A stretch of 64,000 bases of DNA from Buttiauxella sp. B2 (GTDB lineage Bacteria; Pseudomonadota; Gammaproteobacteria; Enterobacterales; Enterobacteriaceae): the NCBI RefSeq assembly GCF_006376615.1, contig NZ_VEXQ01000004.1, forward strand, positions 124,001 through 188,000, given 5' to 3'. The stretch's first letter is position 1, and the number at the start of each line of letters is the position of its first letter. The position numbers were made by a program, and so were the translations under genes. Under the pieces are notes generated by a model. The model ran no database searches, was not told the DNA's origin, and saw only the letters and a list, made by a program, of their open reading frames with translations. Positions 30,040-38,113 of this stretch are shown here, one piece after another.

Positions 30040-32190
30040 TTAAACCTCTACAGCCTGACGCAACCTTGCCTTCATATCGCTATACGTTGTCTGTGCGTAG
30101 TTTTCCGCCCAGGCCTGGTCAGCAATATTGCTGACGTTAACCGCGCAATACTTGGTTTCCGGTGTTTTGGAAATCGGGTCAAGGTTGTCCTGAGTCAGCT
30201 CGTTACAAGCTCCAATCCACCATTGATAGGTCATGTATACCGAACCCAGATTGATGCGCTCATTCACTTCGGCACGGCTGATAACTTTGCCGCGGCGTGA
30301 GCTGACCCACACCAGTTGTTTGTCTTTGATACCAAGCTGCTGCGCATCTGCCGGGTGCATCTGCACAAATCCTGGTTCGTCAGCCAGAGTTTGCAGTGCG
30401 GCACAATTTCCTGTCATTGAACGGCAGGAGTAGTGGCCGACCTCACGCACGGTACACAGCACCAGCGGATATTCAGCATCCGGGGTTTCCGCCGGTGCGC
30501 GCCACTGCGCTGCAAACAACTGGCCTTTACCGGTTGGAGTATCGAACTTACTGCCTTTATACAGATACGGTGTACCAGGGTGATCCAGCGTCGGACATGG
30601 CCATTGCACGTGGCCCATATCACCCATTTTCTCGTACGTTACGCCGTAGAACAGCGGGCAGAGTTCACGCATCTCGTCCCAGATTTGCTGGTTGTTGTCG
30701 TAGTGCATTGGGTAGCCCATCTCGGTGGCGAGCAGGCTGATAATTTCCCAGTCACGTTTGACGTTGTATTTCGGCTCGATGGCCTTTTCAAAACGCTGGA
30801 AGCCACGGTCTGCACAGGTAAATACACCACCGTGCTCACCCCAGGACGTTGCTGGCAAAATGACATCCGCCACTTCGGCGGTTTTGGTCATGAAGATGTC
30901 TTGCACCACCACAAAATCAAGCGCTTCAAAACCTTTGCGCACCAGGCCAAGGTCGGCTTCGGTCTGCAACGGATCTTCACCCATGATGTAGTAGGCTTTC
31001 ATCTCGCCTTCGATAGCCATATGTGGCACTTCGGTGATACGCACGCCGACTTTATCGTCCATATCATCAACGTTGATGCCCCAGGCTTTGGCGAATTTGG
31101 CACGCACTTCCGGGTCATCCACATCCTGATAGCCAGGGAACTGGTTTGGCAGCACGCCCATGTCGCATGCGCCCTGCACGTTGTTTTGTCCGCGAACCGG
31201 ACCAACGCCTACGTTTTCACGGCCCAGATTGCCAGTCAGTAGAGCAAGGCTTGAAAGCCCTTTTACCACGTCAACAGCCTGGCCAAATTGCGTCACACCC
31301 ATACCCCACATGATGGTAGCCGAAGGTGCCGCTGCAAAAGTACGCATTGCCTTGCGCACTTGTTGTGCCGGAACCCCCGTCAGATGCTCGACGTCTTCTG
31401 GCGCGTAGCCTTTAACAACTTCGCGGTAAGCGTCCAACCCTTCGGTGAATTTCGCAACGTACTCTGTATCGTAAAGATTCTCTTCGAGCAGCACGTAGCC
31501 AAAGGCATTAACCAGCGCCATATTGCAGCCGTTTTTCAGTTGCAAATGCTGATCGGCAATACGCGCGGTTTCGATGCGTCGGGGATCGCAAACAATGATT
31601 TTCGCACCATTTTCTTTCGCTTTAATCACACGACGCGCAACGATAGGGTGCGAATCGGCACAGTTATAACCAAACACCAGCAGGCATTTTGAATTTTCGA
31701 TATCGCCGATGGAGTTACTCATCGCGCCGTTACCTAGCGTCACCTGCAAACCGGCAACGGACGGCCCGTGGCAAACACGCGCACAGCAGTCAACGTTGTT
31801 GGTATGCAGCACGCCACGCGCAAATTTTTGCATCACATAGTTGGTTTCGTTACCCGTACCGCGTGACGAACCCGTCGTCATAATGGAACGCGGGCCATAT
31901 TGCTCTTTAATCGCTTTCAGGCGTTTCGCGGTATAGCTGATGGCTTCTTCCCAGCTAACTGGCTGGAGTTTGTCGCCTTTTTCGTAACGAATCATTGGCT
32001 GCGTCAGACGCGGTGTGAGCAGCTTAGTGTCGTTGAGAAAATCCCAGCCGTAATAGCCTTTCAGGCAGAGTTCATTTTGGTTCGTCACGCCATCAGCCGC
32101 TTCGGCACGGATAATTTTGTTCTTCTCAACAACCAGTTTCAGTTTGCAACCCGCACCGCAGTACGGGCAAACGCTGGTAATTTTTTTCAT
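30040..32190 (-). CDS. fdhF: Formate dehydrogenase H, cysteine-containing FdhF
   Basis: Molybdenum bis-MGD enzyme of 716 residues (E. coli 715) that oxidises formate to CO2 in the cytoplasm and passes electrons to HycB. It begins with the [4Fe-4S] ligands CPYCGAGC; GSSRGTGNETNYVMQKFARG and VREVGHYSCRSMTGNCAAL are typical of FdhF. At the active site the codon is TGC (ARVCHGPSV, about residue 140) where E. coli has TGA for selenocysteine, so this is a Sec-free form. The frame is open 78 bases further upstream, but MKKITSVCPYC at 32190 matches the family. Unlike in E. coli, it lies inside the hyc-hyp cluster, after hydN and an ERIC repeat. Confidence 0.96.
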   Translation of the reverse strand: MKKITSVCPYCGAGCKLKLVVEKNKIIRAEAADGVTNQNELCLKGYYGWDFLNDTKLLTPRLTQPMIRYEKGDKLQPVSWEEAISYTAKRLKAIKEQYGPRSIMTTGSSRGTGNETNYVMQKFARGVLHTNNVDCCARVCHGPSVAGLQVTLGNGAMSNSIGDIENSKCLLVFGYNCADSHPIVARRVIKAKENGAKIIVCDPRRIETARIADQHLQLKNGCNMALVNAFGYVLLEENLYDTEYVAKFTEGLDAYREVVKGYAPEDVEHLTGVPAQQVRKAMRTFAAAPSATIMWGMGVTQFGQAVDVVKGLSSLALLTGNLGRENVGVGPVRGQNNVQGACDMGVLPNQFPGYQDVDDPEVRAKFAKAWGINVDDMDDKVGVRITEVPHMAIEGEMKAYYIMGEDPLQTEADLGLVRKGFEALDFVVVQDIFMTKTAEVADVILPATSWGEHGGVFTCADRGFQRFEKAIEPKYNVKRDWEIISLLATEMGYPMHYDNNQQIWDEMRELCPLFYGVTYEKMGDMGHVQWPCPTLDHPGTPYLYKGSKFDTPTGKGQLFAAQWRAPAETPDAEYPLVLCTVREVGHYSCRSMTGNCAALQTLADEPGFVQMHPADAQQLGIKDKQLVWVSSRRGKVISRAEVNERINLGSVYMTYQWWIGACNELTQDNLDPISKTPETKYCAVNVSNIADQAWAENYAQTTYSDMKARLRQAVEV

Positions 32191-32222
32191 CGGTAACAGA
32201 CCTGTTAAAAGTGAAAATTCAA

Positions 32223-32345
32223 TCCCCTTCATTCTTGAAGCTGCATCTGTGTTGGCTGCAGTCACCAACCCGAATCACTTACTTGAGTAAGCTCGTCGGG
32301 ATTGGCTCATTTGCCGCCTTGATGCAACTCCAATTATTTGGGGAT
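32223..32345. repeat. ERIC (IRU) repeat, copy 2
   Basis: About 123-base palindromic element with core ATCACTTACTTGAGTAAGC and outer arms GATGCA../..TGCATC. It nearly fills the gap between the hydN stop and the fdhF start. Confidence 0.85.
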
Positions 32346-32348
32346 GCA

Positions 32349-32894
32349 TTAGAAAATCAGAGATGAAGTGGAGTCAAACGCAGCACGGCGGCGTTTCTCG
32401 GCACTCATTTGTTCAAGCATGTTGCGGTCAACGCAGATAATGGCGTTGGTTGGGCAAGATTCTATGCACGCCGGGCCTTCTGCGCGGGTGTGGCAAAGGT
32501 CGCACTTGTTCGCTTCGGCTTTTTCTGCCATCACATTAAGACCTGCGCCGCTATTGCGCACAACCGGACGAACAACGACTTCCATCGCGCCATATGGGCA
32601 GGCAACCACGCAGGTTTTGCAGCCGATGCAACGTTCTTGCATCACATTCACAAAGCCATGCTCGCGGCTAATCGCACCGTTCGGGCAGACGTTGGCACAA
32701 GGTGCGTCTTCGCACTGGCGGCACATCGTCGCGGTAGAAACGTTCACGCCTTTAACCACATGAATACGTGGAAGGAAGGTTTGCGGTGTTAATGCCGCAC
32801 AATCCTGCGCTTCCTGGTGGGAGACGACACAGGCCACTTCGCAAGTGCGACAGCCAATACATTTGCTCGAATCAGCAATGATGAAGCGGTTCAT
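32349..32894 (-). CDS. hydN: HydN, 4Fe-4S electron carrier
   Basis: Ferredoxin-like protein of 181 residues (E. coli HydN 175) carrying four groups of cysteine ligands: CIGCRTCEVAC, CRQCEDAPCANVC, CIGCKTCVVACPYG and the CDLCH...CIESC pair. It supports formate dehydrogenase H activity. Two adjacent ATGs (32897, 32894) follow AGGAG; the second gives MNRFIIADSSKCIG as in homologues and better spacing. The C-terminus is about 7 residues longer than in E. coli (FDSTSSLIF) and ends at the edge of the ERIC repeat. A sigma54-like promoter lies 36 bases upstream. Confidence 0.93.
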   Translation of the reverse strand: MNRFIIADSSKCIGCRTCEVACVVSHQEAQDCAALTPQTFLPRIHVVKGVNVSTATMCRQCEDAPCANVCPNGAISREHGFVNVMQERCIGCKTCVVACPYGAMEVVVRPVVRNSGAGLNVMAEKAEANKCDLCHTRAEGPACIESCPTNAIICVDRNMLEQMSAEKRRRAAFDSTSSLIF

Positions 32895-32929
32895 CATAAA
32901 CTCCTGTTTTTATAAGTCGGCGATAGACA

Positions 32930-32945
32930 TACATAAAGTGTGCCA
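32930..32945 (-). promoter_or_regulatory. Sigma54-type promoter of hydN
   Basis: Minus strand TGGCAC-ACTTT-ATGTA: a perfect -24 element, correct 10-base GG to GC spacing, but GT instead of GC at -12. It lies 36 bases before the hydN ATG. Confidence 0.55.
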
Positions 32946-33022
32946 ACTTTGAAGCTAGCGTGATTCAAGGCGTTGTGTATTGATCAAGGGCGGGATGACA
33001 CTGACTTCGACACATTTGACGA

Positions 33023-33042
33023 TGTCATTTGGGCAGATGACA
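33023..33042. promoter_or_regulatory. Candidate FhlA upstream activating site for hydN
   Basis: Interrupted inverted pattern TGTCATTT...ATGACA, about 80 bases upstream of the hydN sigma54 element. The same TGTCATTT...TGACA pattern occurs between hycA and hypA. FhlA assignment is an inference. Confidence 0.4.
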
Positions 33043-33060
33043 GTGGGGAATTTATCGTCG

Positions 33061-33122
33061 GGTGTCGCTGGCGCTAACCCGACCTACAAACCTGTAGGGG
33101 GGATTAGCGACAGCGACATCCA
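33061..33122. repeat. Large palindrome after the hycH-hycI gene
   Basis: The left arm 33061-33080 (GGTGTCGCTGGCGCTAACCC) pairs imperfectly with 33099-33122, with an inner CCTACA/TGTAGG stem. It lies 8 bases after the stop and resembles a dispersed repeat. It may stabilise or end the hyc transcript. Confidence 0.65.
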
Positions 33123-33129
33123 CCAAAAA

Positions 33130-34131
33130 TTATTCGTACTCCGGCGCTTCGAGCTCCGCAAAACCACCTTTCCCTTCCCAGCCAGCAAGGCGTTGATACA
33201 CCGTCTCAACGGCGGCTTTTATCGCGTCAGTCATTGGATAATAAAACCCGACGATATCCGGTTGGATGCCGAGAAAAATGACTTCACCAACATCTTCTTT
33301 AATCTGATCAATCAGATAATTAAGCGGCATATTATGTGTCGTCATCATGAACATTTCGGCGATGTCGTCCGGATCAATAATGCGGATTTCACCCGGAGCC
33401 AGGCCCATATCGGTGGCATCGACCAACAGCAAACGTTCTGGACGCAGTTCGCGAATCGCTACCACATCATTTTCAGGTGCGGTGCCGCCGTCGATAACCA
33501 CCCAGTCACCTTGTGGGGCGGCCAGGCATTTTTCGGCAAGCATTGGGCCTGCGCCGTCATCGCCCATCATGGGGTTGCCGACGCAAAGTAATACACTACG
33601 ACCTTCATTCTTCGATCCGCAGCCGCGTTGGCTGCCTTCGCTCGCCCCGGTCGCATAGTTATCTATGCTCCCGGGGACTTCCTCAGTTGCTGCCTTGCTG
33701 CAACTCGAATTATTTTGGTCGAGGTCGTAACGTCTCCGAACCATCAAATAAATGGCGGGTTCTTGTTGAATGGCTTGCAGCATGTCGAGCAATTCCTGGC
33801 TCCACTGTTGTTGCTGTTCAGTTTGTGTTGGTTTTGCGGCATCAAACGCTTTAGCCAATAAGACGACATGGCTTTGGTCGATAACGATTTCGCCATAACG
33901 TGGCACACCTTCCATTTTGCGCCGCGCTTCGCTGCCCTCTTCGAGCGTAGCAATCCACGCTCGATAAGACTCAAACGAACAAACCAAATTCTCTTTCAGG
34001 CAGTCGATAACGCCGAGATGGTGGCCGATTGCCAGGCTGTAATAAACCACCTGTTGCGCATCACTCGGAGTGTTGTCGTTTTCATCAACAAACTTACGGC
34101 TAAGCTGGCAAAACACCACCGACTCGCTCAT
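33130..34131 (-). CDS. HycH-HycI fusion protein (FHL maturation factor + HycE protease)
   Basis: Single 333-codon frame. Residues 1-133 are HycH ([19 protein letters not shown] to YLMVRR), needed for HycE maturation. Residues 180-333 are HycI (VLLCVGNPMMGDDGAGPMLAE to the end), the endopeptidase that removes the HycE C-terminal tail after nickel insertion; its nickel-sensing acidic and His positions lie in GDDGAGP, DATDMG and THNMP. The 45 residues between them (about 134-178) come from an ERIC repeat at 33602-33719. E. coli HycH ends at ...VRRLRD and HycI starts MTDVLLCVG; here both the stop and the start are gone, and no ATG, GTG or TTG lies in frame between the YLMV segment and VLLCVG. HycI must therefore be made as a fusion or by reinitiation elsewhere. 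It overlaps hycG by one base. Confidence 0.93.
   Translation of the reverse strand: MSESVVFCQLSRKFVDENDNTPSDAQQVVYYSLAIGHHLGVIDCLKENLVCSFESYRAWIATLEEGSEARRKMEGVPRYGEIVIDQSHVVLLAKAFDAAKPTQTEQQQQWSQELLDMLQAIQQEPAIYLMVRRRYDLDQNNSSCSKAATEEVPGSIDNYATGASEGSQRGCGSKNEGRSVLLCVGNPMMGDDGAGPMLAEKCLAAPQGDWVVIDGGTAPENDVVAIRELRPERLLLVDATDMGLAPGEIRIIDPDDIAEMFMMTTHNMPLNYLIDQIKEDVGEVIFLGIQPDIVGFYYPMTDAIKAAVETVYQRLAGWEGKGGFAELEAPEYE
33602..33719. repeat. ERIC-type repeat inside the hycH-hycI coding frame, copy 3
   Basis: Diverged ERIC variant of about 118 bases. Outer arms read CTTCATTCTTCGA... and ...CTCGAATTATTTTGG, and the palindromic core is GCATAGTTATCTATGC inside CCCCGG/CCGGGG. It is translated in frame on the minus strand as the linker of the HycH-HycI protein. 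Confidence 0.85.
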
Positions 34132-34895
34132 TACACGCGCTCCTGCATCACTACGGCTTCAAGGTGAGAGACTATCTCGGTCAGACGCGGATCGTTCTCG
34201 TGAGCCAGCCATTGCTGAACGCTGTCTCCTCCGGTGGCGAGATTGTTCATGTAGCTGTCGGCAATCTGGCGGCCATAGCGATAACCGGCCAGACGACGCG
34301 CTTCGCGATCAATACGCACACGCAATGGTTGAACCATATCCGGATGCAGAATATGCGCAGGTTGAGCGTCAATCTCACCAGGTTCGCGGGCATGGATTTT
34401 CTGTTCCAGTAGGCCAAGTGCCATGGCAAAACCGTACAGCGTAGCCGCAGGTGTTGGTGGGCAACCCGGAATATACACATCCACCGGTACGATTTTGTCA
34501 GTGCCACCCCAGACGCAATACAGATCGTGGAAGATACCGCCGCTGTTACCGCACGCGCCGTAGGAGATGCAGATTTTAGGATCGGGTGCTGATTCCCAGG
34601 CACGTAGCGCAGGCGAGCGCATTGCACGAGTCACCGCACCGGTAAATAATAAAATATCTGCATGGCGTGGTGATGGAACCACTTTAATTCCGAAGCGTTC
34701 TGCATCGAAAAGTGGTGAAAGGGTAGCGAAAATTTCAATTTCGCAACCGTTGCAGCCACCGCAGTCCACGCGATAAACATACGCAGAACGTTTAATTTTC
34801 TTGAGTAGCGACGCTTTCATACTGGCGATGGATTCATCCACCGTCATCGGCACTGGCATGCCGTTGTGGTCGCGTGGGCCGAGTAAGTTGCTCAT
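34131..34895 (-). CDS. hycG: HycG, hydrogenase-3 small subunit
   Basis: NuoB-like Fe-S subunit of formate hydrogenlyase, 254 residues (E. coli 255). Cluster ligands are seen in [25 protein letters not shown] and IPGCPPTP. It passes electrons from the ferredoxin subunits to HycE on the cytoplasmic face of the membrane. It overlaps hycF by 4 bases and the fusion gene by 1 base. Confidence 0.96.
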   Translation of the reverse strand: MSNLLGPRDHNGMPVPMTVDESIASMKASLLKKIKRSAYVYRVDCGGCNGCEIEIFATLSPLFDAERFGIKVVPSPRHADILLFTGAVTRAMRSPALRAWESAPDPKICISYGACGNSGGIFHDLYCVWGGTDKIVPVDVYIPGCPPTPAATLYGFAMALGLLEQKIHAREPGEIDAQPAHILHPDMVQPLRVRIDREARRLAGYRYGRQIADSYMNNLATGGDSVQQWLAHENDPRLTEIVSHLEAVVMQERV

Positions 34896-35437
34896 GAGCG
34901 TACCTCACTTATCTGGCGGCTAAGGTCGATTTGGTCGGAAGCTACCAGGCTTTGCTGGCGTTTACATTCCGGGCAAGTTTCAAACGAGGTGCGATGAGAT
35001 TCGGCCAGTTTGTCGCCGTTGTGCTCAAGCAAGGCAATGGCGTAATCAATCTCTTTCTGTACAGCAAAAGGCTTGCTGCACTGGCGGCAATTGCACAAAT
35101 CAAAACGTGCCTGTTGCAGGAAATCCGCCTTGTTCCACACGGCCAACTCATATTCCTGAGAAAGCTTGATGGCGGCGGTTGGGCAGACTTCTTCACAGCG
35201 CGCGCAGAAAATGCAGCGCCCCAGATTGAAGGTCCAGGCCAGTTGCCCCGCGACCAGATCAGTTTCCACCGATAGCGCGTTCGACGGGCAAGCGTTCACG
35301 CAGGCTGCACAACCGATGCATTGCTGCGGATTGTGTTCCGGTTTGCCACGGAAATTAGGATCCACAGCAATCGGTTGTAGCGGGTACGACTCAGTGGCCA
35401 CGCCGCCTTTAATGGCTTTTTTGATGAAATTAAACAT
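34892..35437 (-). CDS. hycF: HycF, 2x[4Fe-4S] ferredoxin subunit
   Basis: NuoI-like subunit, 181 residues, with two CxxCxxCxxxC motifs ([12 protein letters not shown] and [12 protein letters not shown]) plus C-terminal CNCRQC and CPECKRQ pairs. It bridges HycB-side electron flow to HycG in the hydrophilic arm. It lies 12 bases after hycE. Confidence 0.96.
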   Translation of the reverse strand: MFNFIKKAIKGGVATESYPLQPIAVDPNFRGKPEHNPQQCIGCAACVNACPSNALSVETDLVAGQLAWTFNLGRCIFCARCEEVCPTAAIKLSQEYELAVWNKADFLQQARFDLCNCRQCSKPFAVQKEIDYAIALLEHNGDKLAESHRTSFETCPECKRQQSLVASDQIDLSRQISEVRS

Positions 35438-35449
35438 GATGACTCCGGC

Positions 35450-37159
35450 TTATTTCAGCGGCGAATTCGTGCGTTCAATGCTGTAGCGCTCCAACTCTTT
35501 GTAAGGCACCACTTTCGTTTTGCGCTTGCGTACATCAACCACCGTCATGCGGTCGGTACAGGAGTAGCAAGGATCAAGGCTGCCGATGATCAATGGCGCA
35601 TCAGAAACGGTGTTGCCACGCAGCATGTAGCGCAGTGTCGGCCAGTTGGCGTAGGTCGCCGCACGGCAGCGCCAGCGGTACAATTTCTGGTTGTCGCCGG
35701 TCATTGACCAGTGAATATCATCGCCACGCGGTGCTTCAGAGAAACCGAGCGCAAAACGATTTGGAATGTAGGTGAAACCGTCGACCGCAAGCGGGCCACC
35801 AGGCAAGTTATCCAGGCCGAAGTCAATCATGTTCAGCGCGGTATAAACTTCGTTGATACGCACTTTCAGGCGTGACAGCACATCACAGCCTGTTTCGCTG
35901 TGAACTTCCATTGGCAACAAACCGTAACCGACAAACGGGTGATCGGTACGGGTGTCGCGGGCGTGACCGCTGGCGCGAACCATTGGGCCGACGTTACTGA
36001 AATCGCGGGCGATTTGCGGGTCGAGACGACCAATACCAACGGTACGCTGCTCGATGTTTGGCGTGCTCATCAGAATATCGACCAGGTCTTTCACTTCGCG
36101 GCGCATTTGCTGTGCAAGCTGGCGAGTCTGGATCATGTCGTCTTTCAGCAGATCGCGACGAATCCCGCCGATCAAATTCAAGCCGTAAGTCTTACGCGCG
36201 CCGGTGAGAATTTCCGCCATTTTCATGGACATCTCACGCACGCGGAAGAACTGCATAAAACCGGAGTCAAAGCCCACAAAGTGGCAGGCCAGGCCGAGGT
36301 TCAGCAGATGGCTGTGCAGACGTTCAACTTCCAACAAAATCGCGCGGATCATCTGGGCGCGTTCAGGCACCACGATGCCCATCGCGTTCTCAACCGACGT
36401 GGTATACGCGGTGCTGTGGGCGAAGCCACAGATGCCGCAAACGCGGTCAGACAAGAAGGTGACTTCGTTGTAACCCATGCGAGTTTCAGCCAGTTTTTCC
36501 ATGCCACGGTGGACGTAGAACAGGCGGTAGTCGGCATCAATAATGTTTTCGCCATCCACGAACAGGCGGAAGTGGCCTGGTTCATCACTGGTAACGTGCA
36601 GCGGGCCAATCGGCACCACGTTGTTCTTCTTGCTGCCCAGTTCGTTGATGAACTCGTAAGTTTCCTGATCGCTGGTGGGGGCCGGGCGCTGGCGATAATC
36701 CATGCTGTCTTTACGCAGCGGATACAGGTCATCAGGCCAATCATCGGGGAGTACTAAACGGCGTTCATCTGGCAGACCGACAGGTTGCAGGCCGTACATG
36801 TCCCGCACTTCACGCTCACCCCAAACGGCGGCAGGCACGCGTGGTGTGACGGACGGGAATTCTGGTTTATCAGCATCGACTTCAACGCGTACGGTAATCC
36901 AGCATTTCACGCCGCTTTCCATGGAAAGCACGTAATAAACGGCGTAGTTGCCGCACAGTTGGCGCTCATCGTTACCGAACAATACGGATAACCAGCCACC
37001 TTGCTGGTAGTAAAGCCACTCCACCACTTCTGGCAGCATATTGAGCTTCACGTTGACGGTGATTTGGTCTTTGGTCTGCCAGGCTTCGTCGATAACGGCA
37101 TGAGGAAATTGCTTATGCAGTGCGGCGATATAATGTTGACCAATCTTTTCTTCAGACAT
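35450..37159 (-). CDS. hycE: HycE, NiFe hydrogenase-3 large subunit
   Basis: Catalytic subunit of 569 residues, same as E. coli, that reduces protons to H2. The N-terminal NuoC-like part (about 1-150) is fused to the NuoD-like hydrogenase part. Nickel-binding motifs are RVCGICGFAHS and DPCYSCTDR. The tail from MTVVDVRKRK to the end (about 32 residues) is the extension that HycI cuts off after CTDR in E. coli. The protease that should cut it is here part of the HycH-HycI fusion. Confidence 0.98.
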   Translation of the reverse strand: MSEEKIGQHYIAALHKQFPHAVIDEAWQTKDQITVNVKLNMLPEVVEWLYYQQGGWLSVLFGNDERQLCGNYAVYYVLSMESGVKCWITVRVEVDADKPEFPSVTPRVPAAVWGEREVRDMYGLQPVGLPDERRLVLPDDWPDDLYPLRKDSMDYRQRPAPTSDQETYEFINELGSKKNNVVPIGPLHVTSDEPGHFRLFVDGENIIDADYRLFYVHRGMEKLAETRMGYNEVTFLSDRVCGICGFAHSTAYTTSVENAMGIVVPERAQMIRAILLEVERLHSHLLNLGLACHFVGFDSGFMQFFRVREMSMKMAEILTGARKTYGLNLIGGIRRDLLKDDMIQTRQLAQQMRREVKDLVDILMSTPNIEQRTVGIGRLDPQIARDFSNVGPMVRASGHARDTRTDHPFVGYGLLPMEVHSETGCDVLSRLKVRINEVYTALNMIDFGLDNLPGGPLAVDGFTYIPNRFALGFSEAPRGDDIHWSMTGDNQKLYRWRCRAATYANWPTLRYMLRGNTVSDAPLIIGSLDPCYSCTDRMTVVDVRKRKTKVVPYKELERYSIERTNSPLK

Positions 37160-37176
37160 AGATAAATTCTCTTAAA

Positions 37177-38103
37177 TCACGCCGCCAGCAAGGAGACGAA
37201 GGCTAAAAAGGCAAAGCCAAAACCGGCCCAGGTAACCGTTGAGGTTTCCAGCATCCGCAAGCGCGCCATGCTGTTCTCAAACAGTGCGATAATCAGCACG
37301 CCAAGCACCAGTTTTACTGCCGCCAGAATCAGCGCTAAACCTAAGCCGCCCCAGCTAAATTCGCTCATCTGGCCCCATGGCAGGAACACGCCGACGAACA
37401 TTTGCAGCACAACCAGTTGCTTGAGGGAAATCCCCCATTTCAACACTGCAAAACCCGCGCCGCTGTATTCGGTCAACGGGCCTTCCTGCAATTCCTGCTC
37501 GGCTTCTGCGAGGTCGAATGGCAGTTTGCCCATTTCGATAAACGTGGCGAATGCACAGGCGGCGAATGCCAGAATCAGCGTTAAACTCTGAGCGGTTGGC
37601 CAGTGGTAGATTGTGAAAGCGATATTGCTGATGTGTGTGCTGCCAGCCACTTGTGCTGCAACCCACAGGCCCAGAATTAGAATCGGTTCAACTAATACGC
37701 CCAACATGGCTTCCCGGCTCGCACCGATGGCGGTAAACGGACTACCAGTGTCCAGCCCTGCAATCGCAAAGAAGAAACGGGCAATGGCGAACAGGTAGAT
37801 GAGCGTTATCAAATCACCCAGCGACGGCAGCGGCGAATAGAGCGTGACCACCGGTAGCGCTGTTGCAATCGTCAGCATTACGCCGACCATCACAAAAGGC
37901 ATCAGGCGAAACACCCAGCCGGATGCGGCCGGAGCCACACTCTGGCGGCCCAGTAATTTGAATAAGTCACGGTATTCCTGCAACACGCCAGGCCCACGGC
38001 GGTTGTGCATACGGGCGCGAGTGACGCGGGTAATACCGGACAACAGCGGCGCCGCGGCAAACAACACCAGCGCCTGAATCAGGGGAAAGAAAAGGGTATT
38101 CAT
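37177..38103 (-). CDS. hycD: HycD, membrane subunit (NuoH-like)
   Basis: Integral membrane anchor of 308 residues (E. coli 307) with about eight helices and the NuoH-like segments RRGPGVLQEYRDLFKLLGRQS and EMGKLPFDLAEAEQELQEGP. The ATG at 38103 is preceded by AAGGAA; the open frame to 38130 has no site and runs toward hycC. It links the hydrophilic arm to HycC. Confidence 0.96.
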   Translation of the reverse strand: MNTLFFPLIQALVLFAAAPLLSGITRVTRARMHNRRGPGVLQEYRDLFKLLGRQSVAPAASGWVFRLMPFVMVGVMLTIATALPVVTLYSPLPSLGDLITLIYLFAIARFFFAIAGLDTGSPFTAIGASREAMLGVLVEPILILGLWVAAQVAGSTHISNIAFTIYHWPTAQSLTLILAFAACAFATFIEMGKLPFDLAEAEQELQEGPLTEYSGAGFAVLKWGISLKQLVVLQMFVGVFLPWGQMSEFSWGGLGLALILAAVKLVLGVLIIALFENSMARLRMLETSTVTWAGFGFAFLAFVSLLAA

Positions 38104-38113
38104 CTCAGGTTCC

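Noticed and set aside
30004-30040. Terminator between fdhF and hypF
   Set aside because: The hairpin has T residues only in the plus direction; both genes are on the minus strand, so it is listed as a repeat.
30433-31242. 269-codon open frame on the plus strand over fdhF
   Set aside because: Antisense to a certain gene, His/Thr-rich shadow composition, no ribosome site or recognisable domain.
32191-32268. Longer N-terminus for fdhF
   Set aside because: The added residues overlap the ERIC repeat and precede the conserved MKK...CPYC start.
35900-36757. 285-codon open frame on the plus strand over hycE
   Set aside because: Antisense shadow of hycE; composition mirrors the hycE codons.
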